50,343 nt of DNA. Origin: an uncultured Eubacteriales bacterium (GTDB lineage: Bacteria > Bacillota > Clostridia > Peptostreptococcales > Anaerovoracaceae). The stretch is taken from assembly GCA_902786815.1 (NCBI GenBank), contig CADADV010000006.1, positions 1-50,343 of the forward strand. Reading direction: 5' to 3'. Within the stretch, counting starts at the first letter, position 1, and each line of letters opens with the position of its first letter. The translations under genes were made by a program, and so were the position numbers. Shown here one piece after another: positions 39,544 through 48,846 of this stretch. The notes beneath the pieces are model-generated. The model did not search any database. It saw only the letters and a program-made list of their open reading frames with translations, and was not told the DNA's origin.

Positions 39544-40497
39544 TTATTTTATCTGATCAAGCAGAGCGTCTATGACCTGCTCCGCGTCGAATACACCTTT
39601 GTAATCGGATGCTGCAAAAGCCTCCGCGTCTTTGTCTGTATTGATACTGATGATCCTGCCTGCGCCGGCGATACCGCAGGTGTGATGGGCTGCGCCCGAG
39701 ATGCCGAATCCGACATAGATCTCGGGGCTTACCGCCCTGCCGCTTGTACCGATCATCGTATCCTCCATGCAGCCCCACCCTGCGTCAAGAGCAGCTCTCG
39801 TGCAGGCGGCCGCGCCGTTGAGTTTATCTGCCAGCGCCTCCAGCTTGTGCCAGGTTTCTTCATTGCCGAGTCCGTAACCACCGCAGAGTATGAGCTCCGC
39901 GCTGGCGATGTCGCTCGCTGCGCGCTGCCGCGGCGTGATCTCCGCGAGCCGGAATGCTCCCTGCGTCTTGCTGCCTTCCGGGATGCTCCCGTCAGCAGCC
40001 AGGGCGTCCACATCGATGATCCTGACGCTGGGCGCAGAGCCAATATCTGTCCGGTCGAAGCCGTCATATAAGCTGATCCGCTGCTGGAAGATCCCCGGTT
40101 TCACTGTGGCAATGGCAGGATGCCCTGCCTTTGCATCCGGAACAAAGATCTCGCCGATCACCCTTCCGCCGAAGGCCGGGATCAGGAAGGTGAGACGGCC
40201 TTCGTCATTCACCTTGATATCCACACAATGGGCTGCTACGCCTGTCCGAAAGCGTACGCCCAGCGCCGGCGCGATTTCCTCACCCAGCGCCGTTGCCCCG
40301 ATCAGCACCAGTTCGGGATTTTCTTCCCGAACCGTCTGTTCCATCATCCGGAGAGCGATGTTGTGGGTTTTGTGAGCCTTGAGCACTACGTATTCCGTTT
40401 CTGCACCAAATACCGCGTATGCTTTGGCGAGCAGCTGTCCCGCGACCGGATCGCCCTGGTCGAGAATGAGGATCTTGTTGATATCTTCTGCTTTCAT
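39544..40497 (-). CDS. etfA: Electron transfer flavoprotein alpha subunit
   Basis: EtfA pairs with EtfB to carry electrons to or from acyl-CoA dehydrogenases. The 317-residue protein starts MKAEDINKILILDQGD; this ATG lies one base after the etfB stop. The C-terminal FAD domain is recognisable by CTRAALDAGWGCMED, SGRAVSPEIYVGFGISGA and HHTCGIAGAGRIISINTD. Compared with standard EtfA, the RQVGQTG-type segment is replaced by DTMIGTSGRAV. There is no N-terminal ferredoxin domain. It is the third gene of acd-etfB-etfA. Confidence 0.93.
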   Translation of the reverse strand: MKAEDINKILILDQGDPVAGQLLAKAYAVFGAETEYVVLKAHKTHNIALRMMEQTVREENPELVLIGATALGEEIAPALGVRFRTGVAAHCVDIKVNDEGRLTFLIPAFGGRVIGEIFVPDAKAGHPAIATVKPGIFQQRISLYDGFDRTDIGSAPSVRIIDVDALAADGSIPEGSKTQGAFRLAEITPRQRAASDIASAELILCGGYGLGNEETWHKLEALADKLNGAAACTRAALDAGWGCMEDTMIGTSGRAVSPEIYVGFGISGAAHHTCGIAGAGRIISINTDKDAEAFAASDYKGVFDAEQVIDALLDQIK

Positions 40498-40498
40498 A

Positions 40499-41326
40499 TT
40501 AGATCCCCGCCTCTCTGATGATTTCCAGGATTCCTGCCGCCGCCTCTTCCGGCGTCTGCCACGGCTCTTCCGCCGCTCTTCCGGTTTCCGGTTCGAAGAG
40601 TCTGCCCGGTTTTGTGGGCGACCCTGCCAAGCCGGCCTTATCCGGATTGATGCCGAGGTCCTCAATGGTCCATATGGTCAGCGGTTTCTTCCTGGCTTTG
40701 ATGATTCCCATGGCTGTGACGAGCCGCGGCTTGTTGATGTCCCGCGTCACCCCGATCACAGCCGGTCCTTCTCCTTCAAAGGTCAGCATGACCTCTTCGC
40801 TTCGCTTGATCACGCGAATCAGGCTGCTGCCTGCTGTGCTGTCCGGCAGCTGGATACTGCAGACATTCGAAATGTGCGTGCGCTGCAGCCACTCGGCCGT
40901 CTGGACCGCCACATGGGAGGTCCCTCCGTCCGAACTGGACGTACCGGCAAGGATCAGATCGAACTGCAGCTCTTTTTCTGCCTCGATCTTCCGAACAGCC
41001 GCCGCTAAAGTGTACGATGTGGCATAGGTGTCCGCACCGCCGAACGCCTTGTCCGACAGCAGATACGCTTCGTCCGCGCCCATCGCCAGCGCTTCTGTCA
41101 GTTTGTCTTTCATCTGCACGGGCGCCATAGCCAGCGCCGCAACAAACCCCGGCTCACGGCCAGGCTGTTTCGCCAGCTGCAGCGCTGCTTCCAGAGCATT
41201 GCGGCTCTCCGGATCGATCACGTGCTTCACGCCCTCGCGCACGATCCTGCCGCTCTCCGTATCTATTCTGATGTTCTTCTCCTGCTCCGGATCCGGAACA
41301 GGTTTGATCAGTACTAAGATATTCAT
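40499..41326 (-). CDS. etfB: Electron transfer flavoprotein beta subunit
   Basis: The 275-residue protein begins MNILVLIKPVPDPEQEKNIR. It has the EtfB core with VKHVIDPESRNALEAALQLA and GADEAYLLSDKAFGGADTYA followed by TSYTLAAAV. That GADTxATS segment is typical of the electron-bifurcating and NAD-binding ETF group, so this ETF may use NADH; the call is inference. It starts one base after the acd stop. Together with EtfA and the adjacent acyl-CoA dehydrogenase it forms an acyl-CoA redox module. Confidence 0.93.
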   Translation of the reverse strand: MNILVLIKPVPDPEQEKNIRIDTESGRIVREGVKHVIDPESRNALEAALQLAKQPGREPGFVAALAMAPVQMKDKLTEALAMGADEAYLLSDKAFGGADTYATSYTLAAAVRKIEAEKELQFDLILAGTSSSDGGTSHVAVQTAEWLQRTHISNVCSIQLPDSTAGSSLIRVIKRSEEVMLTFEGEGPAVIGVTRDINKPRLVTAMGIIKARKKPLTIWTIEDLGINPDKAGLAGSPTKPGRLFEPETGRAAEEPWQTPEEAAAGILEIIREAGI

Positions 41327-41327
41327 A

Positions 41328-42473
41328 TTAGAATTTCTTCAGCGTCTCCCCCGCAACGATCATCTTCTGGATCTCGCTGGTTCCGCAGGACGGGATGCAC
41401 CCGGCTGCGTCTCGCAGATATCTGCCCGCGGGGTACTCGTTGACGAATCCGTAGCCGCCCATGATCTCCATCAGCCTTTTAGCGGATCTGACCGCTGCCT
41501 CGGAGATGAAATACTTGGCCATGGAGAACTCAGCGCCAACTGTGCCCTCGTCCTTCATGGCAGCTGCATTGTAAAGCATCAGCCTGGACGCTTCGTAGTC
41601 GCACCGGATCTCCGCGATCTGGAACTGTATCGCCTGCAATTTGGAAATCGGCTTGCCGTACAGCACTCTTTCCTTTGCAAAGGCAACCGCGTCTTCCAGG
41701 CATGCTCTGAGGATCCCCAGTTCGATGGCTGCCATGCTGGCTCTGCCGACTTCACCCAGTTCCTTCATGGTGATCGGCATGCCTTTGCCCGGCGCGCCTA
41801 CTGTATTGCCGGCAGGCACTTTCACGTTGTCCATGATCAGTTCGCCTGTATAGGAACCGCGCAGACCTAGTTTGTTTTCTTCTCTTCCCGGCTTGAAGCC
41901 TTCTGTACCCGCCTCGATGGCGATGGTGGACATGAGAGGTCTGCCCTTCTCATCCTCACCTGTCCTGCATGTTACCACGGTAACGCCCGCACAGTGTGAG
42001 TTGGTGATGAAGCACTTTCTCCCGTTGATGGTCCATGTGTCGTCTTCCAGCACCGCGACCGTCTTGAGACCTGCAACATCGCTTCCGCCGCCGGGTTCCG
42101 TGACAGCCAGTCCGCATACGCAGCTTCCGTCGCACATGCCCGGCAGCCACTTCTGCTTTTGCTCTTCCGTGCCGTAATCGACGATCGCGGCAACACCCAG
42201 ATGATGGGTGAACACCATCATGGCGAGGCCCGCCGAATACCTGGCGATTTCTTCGAGCGCAATACATCTTTCGATATGGCCAAGACCTGCGCCGCCGTAC
42301 TCTTCGGGAACGAACACACCCATGATGCCCATCTCACCGAGCTTCGGTACGATGTCCATCGGCACGTGGTCCTCTGCGTCCCATGCCGCAGCGTGCGGCG
42401 CGATTTCCTCCTTCGCGAACTGCGCAAAGGCGTCGCGCAGCAGGCCCTGTTCCTCTGTGAAATGATAATCCAT
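41328..42473 (-). CDS. Acyl-CoA dehydrogenase with unusual active site
   Basis: The 381-residue flavoprotein is of the butyryl-CoA dehydrogenase type. It shows GLAVTEPGGGSDVAGLKT near residue 121, the helix with RASMAAIELG, and LMEIMGGYGFVNEYPAGRY near the C-terminus. The catalytic base is normally a Glu in the motif YEGTSEIQ; here the DNA reads PSCGTSEIQ, with Cys363 in its place. The alternative Glu position used by isovaleryl-CoA dehydrogenase (just before the Arg in EVGRAS) is Gly. The reaction is therefore uncertain. It is followed by etfB and etfA, and the ribosome-binding site GAGGAGG lies in the end of the cyclophilin gene. Confidence 0.9.
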   Translation of the reverse strand: MDYHFTEEQGLLRDAFAQFAKEEIAPHAAAWDAEDHVPMDIVPKLGEMGIMGVFVPEEYGGAGLGHIERCIALEEIARYSAGLAMMVFTHHLGVAAIVDYGTEEQKQKWLPGMCDGSCVCGLAVTEPGGGSDVAGLKTVAVLEDDTWTINGRKCFITNSHCAGVTVVTCRTGEDEKGRPLMSTIAIEAGTEGFKPGREENKLGLRGSYTGELIMDNVKVPAGNTVGAPGKGMPITMKELGEVGRASMAAIELGILRACLEDAVAFAKERVLYGKPISKLQAIQFQIAEIRCDYEASRLMLYNAAAMKDEGTVGAEFSMAKYFISEAAVRSAKRLMEIMGGYGFVNEYPAGRYLRDAAGCIPSCGTSEIQKMIVAGETLKKF

Positions 42474-42476
42474 CGA

Positions 42477-42959
42477 TTAATCCTCCTCGATAGTTACTTT
42501 AGCCATTCTCTGCGGTTTCTTCGGCTTGTCATTCATGTCGCGCGGCGTTGCGACGATGGCGTCTGCCACTTCCTGTCCCTCGATGATCTTGCCGAATGCC
42601 GCGTACTCGCCGTCCAGGAATGGAGCGTCGTGCACCATGATGAAGAACTGGGATCCGGCAGAATCCGGGAACGGAGTTCTGGCCATGGACATTACGCCTG
42701 TCGTATGCTTCAGGTTGTTTTCGAATCCGTTGGATGTGAATTCACCCTTGATGGTCCAGCCCGGACCGCCCATGCCGTTGCCCTGCGGGCAGCCGCCCTG
42801 GATCATGAATCCCGGAATGACTCTGTGAAAGATCAGGCCGTCATAAAAGCCATCATTGACCAGTTTCTCAAAGTTTGCTACTGTTTCCGGTGCGATTTCC
42901 GGATACAGTTCCCCTCTCATTACTCCGCCATCTTCCATTTCGATTCTTACGTATTTCAT
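42477..42959 (-). CDS. Cyclophilin-type peptidyl-prolyl isomerase
   Basis: This 160-residue cytosolic cyclophilin catalyses cis-trans isomerisation of prolyl bonds. The motifs FHRVIPGFMIQGG, SMARTPFPDSAGSQFFIM and AFGKIIEGQEV are conserved. The ATG at 42959 is chosen because AGGAGG precedes it by eight bases; 16 upstream in-frame residues are rejected. There is no signal peptide. It lies between the nudix gene and acd, with acd starting three bases after its stop. Confidence 0.95.
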   Translation of the reverse strand: MKYVRIEMEDGGVMRGELYPEIAPETVANFEKLVNDGFYDGLIFHRVIPGFMIQGGCPQGNGMGGPGWTIKGEFTSNGFENNLKHTTGVMSMARTPFPDSAGSQFFIMVHDAPFLDGEYAAFGKIIEGQEVADAIVATPRDMNDKPKKPQRMAKVTIEED

Positions 42960-42996
42960 TTGCAAATCCTCCTGTGATTTCTTTTGCCTTTGCTTA

Positions 42997-43452
42997 TTAT
43001 TTTTCACGCATTCTGAATGCGTTGTAGTCGATGGTTCCCTGTTCCAGATGCTGCCAGAGTTCCTCCCTGAGAAACTCCGGGTACACGTTTTCCAGGCCGG
43101 CGACTTCTTCCCGGCTCATGAACTGCAGATCCGCCAGCACCTGCTCCGATTCGGAAAGTTCAGGATCGTGTCCAAGTGCAGGTTTGCCACCGCGCAGGGC
43201 TGCCCTGAAGAAATTGACGAAACGCTGTCCCCGGTCGGAGACCTCCTCAACATGCCAGATGAGCCCCAGGATCTCCACTTCCAGACCGGTTTCCTCCCGC
43301 ACTTCGCGTGCGGCGGCCTGCGCGGAGTTTTCCCCTTCTTCGATACCGCCTCCGGGCACCATCCAGACAGTCCGCTCCGGATGCTCCTGCTTGACCATCA
43401 GTATTCTGTTATTTTCATCGAGCACGATGACTCTGACGCCGCCTGTCCACAT
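42997..43452 (-). CDS. Nudix hydrolase
   Basis: The 151-residue protein carries a full Nudix box: GGGIEEGENSAQAAAREV then REETGLEVEI (about residues 34-61), the pattern Gx5Ex7REUxEExGU. It hydrolyses a nucleoside diphosphate linked to another moiety; the substrate cannot be fixed from sequence. The start follows GGAG within the end of the preceding chromate-transporter gene. Its stop is about 37 bases before the cyclophilin gene. Confidence 0.92.
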   Translation of the reverse strand: MWTGGVRVIVLDENNRILMVKQEHPERTVWMVPGGGIEEGENSAQAAAREVREETGLEVEILGLIWHVEEVSDRGQRFVNFFRAALRGGKPALGHDPELSESEQVLADLQFMSREEVAGLENVYPEFLREELWQHLEQGTIDYNAFRMREK

Positions 43453-43453
43453 A

Positions 43454-44026
43454 TCACATCACTCCGTATATCAATGCTCCCGCGGCGCCCATAATGAGCA
43501 TCACATGGAGCGGTTTCAGTTTTAAGAGACTGATCAGCAGGATCGACACTGCGAAAATGCCGATCGGGATCCAATTGTAGTATCCGGGGTCCGCCATCTC
43601 AGCGGAAACGACCGGTCCCTTGACCAGTACGCCGTTCATAATGAATATGACCGCCGCGAGCAGCAGCCCTATGGTCACCGGCCGGATCCCGGCGAAGGCG
43701 CCCTCTACCAGCGTGCTGCCTCTGAACCTGTCCAGAAGTCTGATTACGATCAGCATGATCAGAAAACACGGCAGACACACGCCGAGCGTCGCGAAGACCG
43801 CTCCCGGTATGCCTCCGGCCTCCAATCCGATGAACGTCGCCGCATTGACAGCCACAGGTCCCGGCGTCACCTGCGAAAGAGCCACCATATCCGAAAAAGC
43901 TGATGTCCCCAGCTGGCTGAACTTCTGGATGCTCTGGTAAATCAGCGGGAGCATCGCATTACCGCCGCCGAAGGAAAACAGCCCTACTTTGAAAAATTCT
44001 GCAAACAGCCTGAGAAGGAGCATCAT
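43454..44026 (-). CDS. Chromate transporter-family protein, second of a pair
   Basis: This 190-residue membrane protein has the short-chain CHR fold of about five to six helices. The opening FFKVGLFSFGGGNAMLPLI and the segment SQVTPGPVAVNAATFIG are family signatures. Short CHR proteins occur as adjacent pairs that form a heterodimer, as here. In an anaerobe the real substrate may be an anion other than chromate. It overlaps its partner by four bases (ATGA), pointing to coupled translation. Confidence 0.88.
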   Translation of the reverse strand: MMLLLRLFAEFFKVGLFSFGGGNAMLPLIYQSIQKFSQLGTSAFSDMVALSQVTPGPVAVNAATFIGLEAGGIPGAVFATLGVCLPCFLIMLIVIRLLDRFRGSTLVEGAFAGIRPVTIGLLLAAVIFIMNGVLVKGPVVSAEMADPGYYNWIPIGIFAVSILLISLLKLKPLHVMLIMGAAGALIYGVM

Positions 44027-44607
44027 TTGTCCACCTCCCGGCTGCCGTTCATAACGGTGATCCTGTAATACACGATACCGATCACGATCCCGGCCAAAAT
44101 GACCAGAACTGCTGTGATTCCGAAGAAGCCCACAGCGACCAGAGACAAAACACTCATGATCACGGTGAATACCACGTGGCTTTTCCTGGCGTAGGTTCCG
44201 TCTCTACCTTTGCACATCTGCAGCAGCAGTTTCACGGAGGTCACGATAAGCAGTCCGCAGACAGCTGCTTTGATTCCTGTAAACGCGCCGGCGATCCACG
44301 GGTTGTCGCCGATCGCTCCCAGCACTGCCACAAGAATCAGGATCGATAGAAAGGCAGGAAGCACGACGCCGACGGTCGCTGCCAGTGCGCCCGCCAGCCC
44401 CCGCTGCCTGTACCCGACATATGTCCCGATATTGATTGCGATCACACCGGGAAGAGACTGTCCCATGGCGATGCAGTCCAGCATTTCATCTTCCGTCAGC
44501 CAGCCCTTTTCTTCTGTGGCAACCTGCTGGATCTGCGGAATCATTGCTGCACCGCCGCCAATAGTAAATAAACCTATTTTGAAGAATTCCCAAAACAGGT
44601 TTATCAT
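44023..44607 (-). CDS. Chromate transporter-family protein, first of a pair
   Basis: This 194-residue protein is the first of the CHR pair, with FFKIGLFTIGGGAAMIPQI and AMGQSLPGVIAINIGTYVG near the N-terminus. The ATG at 44607 is preferred because the sequence starts with the family motif there; an upstream ATG would overlap the end of proS, and the ribosome-binding region is not ideal for either. It lies 16 bases after proS and couples to the second CHR gene. Confidence 0.85.
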   Translation of the reverse strand: MINLFWEFFKIGLFTIGGGAAMIPQIQQVATEEKGWLTEDEMLDCIAMGQSLPGVIAINIGTYVGYRQRGLAGALAATVGVVLPAFLSILILVAVLGAIGDNPWIAGAFTGIKAAVCGLLIVTSVKLLLQMCKGRDGTYARKSHVVFTVIMSVLSLVAVGFFGITAVLVILAGIVIGIVYYRITVMNGSREVDK

Positions 44608-44623
44608 TCCTTCGTCTCTCTTT

Positions 44624-46378
44624 TTATTTGAAGTAGCACCTTCCGTCTTTTTCTGCATTTACTGTTTCGATTGCTTTTGCAATTCCTTCATCTACCGGAA
44701 GCTCCGTTCTGTCAGCATCCCGTCTCATCTTGTACTCGATGATGCCGTCAGCCGCGCCTCTGCCGACTGTGATCCTGATCGGGATCCCGATCAGGTCTGC
44801 ATCTTTGAACTTAACGCCCGGGCGCTCTTTCCTGTCATCCAGGATCACTTCGACGCCTGCCTTGCTGAGTTCTGCGTAGAGTTTATCCGCAACGGCCTTC
44901 TGTGCCTCATCTTCCGGTTTCATCAAGGTGATGATCACATGGTACGGCGCTACGGACATCGGCCAGATGATGCCGTTATCATCATGGTTTTCCGGCATAT
45001 CGATGATTGCCTGGAATGTCCTGGAGATACCGATTCCGTAACATCCCATCATAATCGGATGTTCCTTCTGCTTCTCATCGAGATAGGTCGCGCCCATGGA
45101 AGCTGAATACTTCGTTCCTAATTTGAAGATCTGGCCGACTTCCACGCCGCGGGCGTGTTTGATCGGCGCACCGCAGACCGGGCAAGGATCTCCTTCGAGC
45201 AGGTTCTTGACATCTGTTACGATGTCGGCTTCCCAGTCGCGTCCGTAGTTGACGTTTTTGATATGATGATCCGCTTCGCAGGCTCCGGCTGCCAGATTCT
45301 TCAGTCCCGGCACTTCGCTGTCGCATACGATCGTGCAGTCATGGAGTCCCACCGGACCTGTGAAGCCGCCAACGCATCCGCACTTCTCCGCCATCTTCTC
45401 TTCATCTGCAAAAGCAATCGCGTACTCGTGCACGCCGAGAGCGTTCACCAGCTTGGTCATGTTCAGTTCTCTGTCGCCGCGGATAAATACTGCCACATAT
45501 CCATTGACCTGATCGTCTTCCCCGTAGGTCTCGAACATGAGCGCCTTGAGGGTCTGCTTCTGATCCATTCCGAGGAAGTCGGCAACTGCTTCGATCGTGG
45601 TCGTTCCCGGTGTGTGGACTTTCTCCATAGGCAGCATCTCTGCTGTATCCTCCGGCGCATCCTTGCAGGCGGCCTTTTCGATAGTGGTCGCCAGGCTGCA
45701 TGAATCGCAGTAGCAGATCTGGCTCTCGCCGTATTCACAAAGAGCCGTGAATTCATGTGAACCGGAACCGCCGATCGCACCGTTGTCCGCCTCGACCGGA
45801 CGGAACGTGAGCCCGCACCTCGTAAAGACATTTGAGTATGCCTCGTACATCTGCTGGTAGCTCTTCTCCAGGCCCTCTTCATCCTTGTCGAAGGAGTAGT
45901 TGTCCTTCATGATGAAGTTTCTGGAGCGCATCATGCCGAACCGCGGCCGTGCTTCGTCTCTGAACTTGTCCGTGATCTGGTAAAGCATCATAGGAAGCTG
46001 CCGGTAGGATGTCAGATCGTTTCTGACGATGTCCGTAAACACTTCCTCGGCAGTCGGTCCAAGGCAGAAGCCTCTGCCGTTTCTGTCATTGAGTCTCCAC
46101 ATTTCAGGGCCGTATGCGTCCCATCTGCCGGATTCCTCCCAGAGTTCGCCCGGCTGAAGGATCGATGTGCTGATCTCCTGGGCTCCCTTCGCATCCATTT
46201 CTTCTCTGACGATGGCCTCGATTTTTCTGATCGTCCTGTACCCCATAGGCATATAGCTGTATATGCCGGCGGCTGTCTTCTTGATCATGCCCGCTCTGAG
46301 AAGCAGGATATGGCTTGGGATCTCCGCTTCATTCGGTACTTCCCTGAGTGTTCTGAAAAACGCTTCTGATAACTTCAT
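44624..46378 (-). CDS. proS: Prolyl-tRNA synthetase
   Basis: This 584-residue class IIa synthetase charges tRNA-Pro. It starts MKLSEAFFRTLREVPNEAEI, the bacterial ProRS signature, and includes motif 2 RDEARPRFGMMRSRNFIMKD, an editing INS domain in the middle and the anticodon-binding C-terminal domain. The ATG at 46378 is chosen for this start; the longer upstream frame has no homology and overlaps ispDF. Context between ispDF and the chromate-transporter pair is probably operonic. Confidence 0.96.
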   Translation of the reverse strand: MKLSEAFFRTLREVPNEAEIPSHILLLRAGMIKKTAAGIYSYMPMGYRTIRKIEAIVREEMDAKGAQEISTSILQPGELWEESGRWDAYGPEMWRLNDRNGRGFCLGPTAEEVFTDIVRNDLTSYRQLPMMLYQITDKFRDEARPRFGMMRSRNFIMKDNYSFDKDEEGLEKSYQQMYEAYSNVFTRCGLTFRPVEADNGAIGGSGSHEFTALCEYGESQICYCDSCSLATTIEKAACKDAPEDTAEMLPMEKVHTPGTTTIEAVADFLGMDQKQTLKALMFETYGEDDQVNGYVAVFIRGDRELNMTKLVNALGVHEYAIAFADEEKMAEKCGCVGGFTGPVGLHDCTIVCDSEVPGLKNLAAGACEADHHIKNVNYGRDWEADIVTDVKNLLEGDPCPVCGAPIKHARGVEVGQIFKLGTKYSASMGATYLDEKQKEHPIMMGCYGIGISRTFQAIIDMPENHDDNGIIWPMSVAPYHVIITLMKPEDEAQKAVADKLYAELSKAGVEVILDDRKERPGVKFKDADLIGIPIRITVGRGAADGIIEYKMRRDADRTELPVDEGIAKAIETVNAEKDGRCYFK

Positions 46379-46439
46379 TTGTCTGTTCTTTACTCCTTCG
46401 TTTTGTATTTTCTGTTTTTGTTTTAATGTCTGATCTATA

Positions 46440-47591
46440 CTACCGGTAGATAGAGCAGACCGCTTCGCAGGCGATCCCTTCTTCTCTTCCGGTGAAACCC
46501 AGTTTCTCTGTGGTCGTCCCCTTGATATTGATCCTGGTTCTGTCCAGTTCAAGGACCGCCGAGAGATTGTCCCGCATCTCATCGATGTACGGGCTGATCT
46601 TTGGTCTCTGGGCGATGAGGGTGACATCAATATTGCCGATGTTATAGTAGTTTTCTTCGAGCAGCTTTTTGACCTGCGCCAAAAGTTTCAGGCTGCTGAT
46701 GCCTTTGTACTGGTCGTCACTGTCCGGGAAGTGCTTTCCGATGTCTCCCAGAGCGGCAGCGCCAAGAAGCGCGTCCATCACAGCATGCACGAGCACATCC
46801 GCGTCGGAATGGCCCAGAAGGCCTCTGTCATACGGGATATCGACTCCTCCGAGTATCAGTTTCCTTCCCTCTGTAAGCTGATGCACATCGAAGCCTGTAC
46901 CGACTCTGTTTTCCATGGGCAAGTCCTCCTTCGTTGTGATTTTGATGTTGCCGTAGTCACCGTCCACAATGGCGATATCATAGCCTGCACGCTCGACGAT
47001 GGAGGCGTCGTCCGTCCCCTCGAAGTCATCGTCATAGGCTCTGTCATAGGCGTCAATGAGCATAGACTTGCGGAAGCCCTGCGGCGTCTGGACGGAATAG
47101 TAATCTGTCCTGTCCACGCTCTTGCTTCCTTGTCCGCCCGCTTCCACCATGCGTACGCTGTTCTTCATCGCGACGCAGGCAACGGCTGCACCGGTATTCT
47201 CCGTTTCCTCGAGTACGTTCAGAATGACGTTCTTTTCGACGAACGGCCTTGCCCCGTCATGGATGAGCACCATTGAGACACCCGGCTTGCGCGCGTTGAT
47301 TTCCTGGAGCGCATTGTAGACAGAATCCTGTCTTCTGCTCCCTCCGGGAACGACCCCCTCTACCTTGGCGAAGCCCCGCTCTTCTACGATTTCCGCACAC
47401 ATGCGCGTATAGTCCTCGTTTGTGACAACAAAAATGTAGTCGATCTCATCGATATCTTCAAAGGCTTTGATTGTCTTTGCAATAACATATTCTCCGCCGA
47501 TTTTGAGATACTGTTTGGGGATACTCGATCCGAGACGTCTCCCTCTACCGGCGGCGGCAATGATAACCGCTACTTTGCTGTTCTTATACAT
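46440..47591 (-). CDS. ispDF: Bifunctional IspD/IspF of the MEP pathway
   Basis: The 383-residue fusion catalyses two steps of non-mevalonate isoprenoid synthesis: CTP transfer onto methylerythritol phosphate (IspD, about 1-225, with [18 protein letters not shown] and HDGARPF) and cyclisation (IspF, about 230-383, with GTGFDVHQL and [19 protein letters not shown]). Metal ligands of IspF are present. Fusion of the two is known in several bacteria. It lies 24 bases after yacL and before proS. Confidence 0.96.
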   Translation of the reverse strand: MYKNSKVAVIIAAAGRGRRLGSSIPKQYLKIGGEYVIAKTIKAFEDIDEIDYIFVVTNEDYTRMCAEIVEERGFAKVEGVVPGGSRRQDSVYNALQEINARKPGVSMVLIHDGARPFVEKNVILNVLEETENTGAAVACVAMKNSVRMVEAGGQGSKSVDRTDYYSVQTPQGFRKSMLIDAYDRAYDDDFEGTDDASIVERAGYDIAIVDGDYGNIKITTKEDLPMENRVGTGFDVHQLTEGRKLILGGVDIPYDRGLLGHSDADVLVHAVMDALLGAAALGDIGKHFPDSDDQYKGISSLKLLAQVKKLLEENYYNIGNIDVTLIAQRPKISPYIDEMRDNLSAVLELDRTRINIKGTTTEKLGFTGREEGIACEAVCSIYR

Positions 47592-47615
47592 CTCTGTTCA
47601 CCCTTGTATTATGCC

Positions 47616-48746
47616 CTACAGGTGTGCAGGACGCACATTTCCCGCCGGTTTGGCGAAAATCATCCTGCCGGCGGATGTCTGCAGCACGCTGCTCACGATA
47701 ACTTTTATTGTCTGCCCGATGAACGGTTTTCCTTCTTCGACAACGATCATTGTGCCGTCGTCAAGATAGGCCACAGCCTGACCGTTCTCCTTTCCCTCTT
47801 TGACAAGGGAAAGAATCATTTCCTCGCCCGGCAGCACGACCGGTTTGAGTGTGTTGGCCAGTTCATTGATGTTGAGCACCGGTATGCCTTTGATGGCAGC
47901 GACCTTGTTCAGATTGAAATCGTTCGTAACGACCTTGCCGTTCATGATCTGGGCAAGCTTAAGGAGCTTGACATCCACTTCCGGGATTTCGTCAAGCACC
48001 TTCTCCGAAGCCGTGTTGTAGATCTCAACTCCGTATTCTTCCTGGATCGCATTGAGAATATCCAGCCCCCGCCGGCCTCTCTGTCTTTTGAGAGTATCCG
48101 ATGAGTCCGCGATATGTCTCAATTCGACAAGGACAAACTCAGGGATGATAATCGGTCCCTCAATAAACCCTGTCTCCAGAATGTCTGCAATTCTTCCGTC
48201 TATTATGACGCTTGTATCGAATATTTTAGGTGTCGCGTCGCTTTTGTGTTTGCCGGTTCTGCCTGACTGAGAAGCGCCTTTTCTGGCGTTGAGCAACAAT
48301 GATCCGATTTCTTTGGCCTTGCTGTTCACGACCAGCACGCCGAGTCCGCCGAGTATGATATACGTCAATATATTCAGGATCATGCTGACGACCGGTATCT
48401 CTATACTGGTGTAGATGCCCCTGCTTATAAGGTACGCAACAAACAGGCCCGTGATCAGCCCTGCTATTGTCGAAATGATATCGTTGATCGGCGTGTCCTT
48501 CAGGTCGGACTCAAGATTGCCGGCGGCTTTCATGCCGCCTCTTCTGAACACTGGAAACAGTTTATAAAAAATAATAGCGAAGATAAGTGCGAGTGCAGTG
48601 ACAGTAAATATCTGCTCTGCCACAGTAAACTCTGTTTCCATGTTATAGCCCTGAAGGCCAGCCCAATACTTCACAAGCAGATAGAAGCCGTAACCAACGA
48701 TGGCACCCACGATGGTCATAACAGCTCTTATCAACTTTCCGAGCAC
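47616..48746 (-). CDS. PIN/TRAM-domain membrane protein (YacL family)
   Basis: The protein (376 residues from the GTG) has four N-terminal transmembrane helices (about 1-130), then a PIN nuclease-type domain (FDTSVIIDGRIADILETGFI, with Asp residues that bind metal) and a C-terminal TRAM domain (KENGQAVAYLDDGTMIVVEE). I start at the GTG 48746 because GGAGG lies 10 bases before it; the longer frame from an ATG at 48782 has no ribosome-binding site. Its cellular role is not known. YacL is usually found between carD and ispD in Firmicutes, as here. Confidence 0.85.
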   Translation of the reverse strand: MLGKLIRAVMTIVGAIVGYGFYLLVKYWAGLQGYNMETEFTVAEQIFTVTALALIFAIIFYKLFPVFRRGGMKAAGNLESDLKDTPINDIISTIAGLITGLFVAYLISRGIYTSIEIPVVSMILNILTYIILGGLGVLVVNSKAKEIGSLLLNARKGASQSGRTGKHKSDATPKIFDTSVIIDGRIADILETGFIEGPIIIPEFVLVELRHIADSSDTLKRQRGRRGLDILNAIQEEYGVEIYNTASEKVLDEIPEVDVKLLKLAQIMNGKVVTNDFNLNKVAAIKGIPVLNINELANTLKPVVLPGEEMILSLVKEGKENGQAVAYLDDGTMIVVEEGKPFIGQTIKVIVSSVLQTSAGRMIFAKPAGNVRPAHL

Positions 48747-48846
48747 TTTGTCATTTCCTCCTTTCCTTATAAAATTGCGCATGCCAAGGAGACTCTGCCA
48801 GACGGATTCCGCATTTGACGGATCACACGCATCCGAACAAACCGAC

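Noticed and set aside
40498-40665. N-terminal extension of etfA (56 residues)
   Set aside because: The extension is Arg-rich, overlaps etfB, and the ATG at 40497 directly follows the etfB stop as in coupled genes.
43454-44607. Chromate resistance as a confident role
   Set aside because: The family is named for chromate, but the pair occurs widely in anaerobes and the substrate is not shown by the sequence.
46379-46630. Longer proS reading with 84 extra residues
   Set aside because: It overlaps ispDF and lacks similarity; the ProRS signature starts at the ATG 46378.
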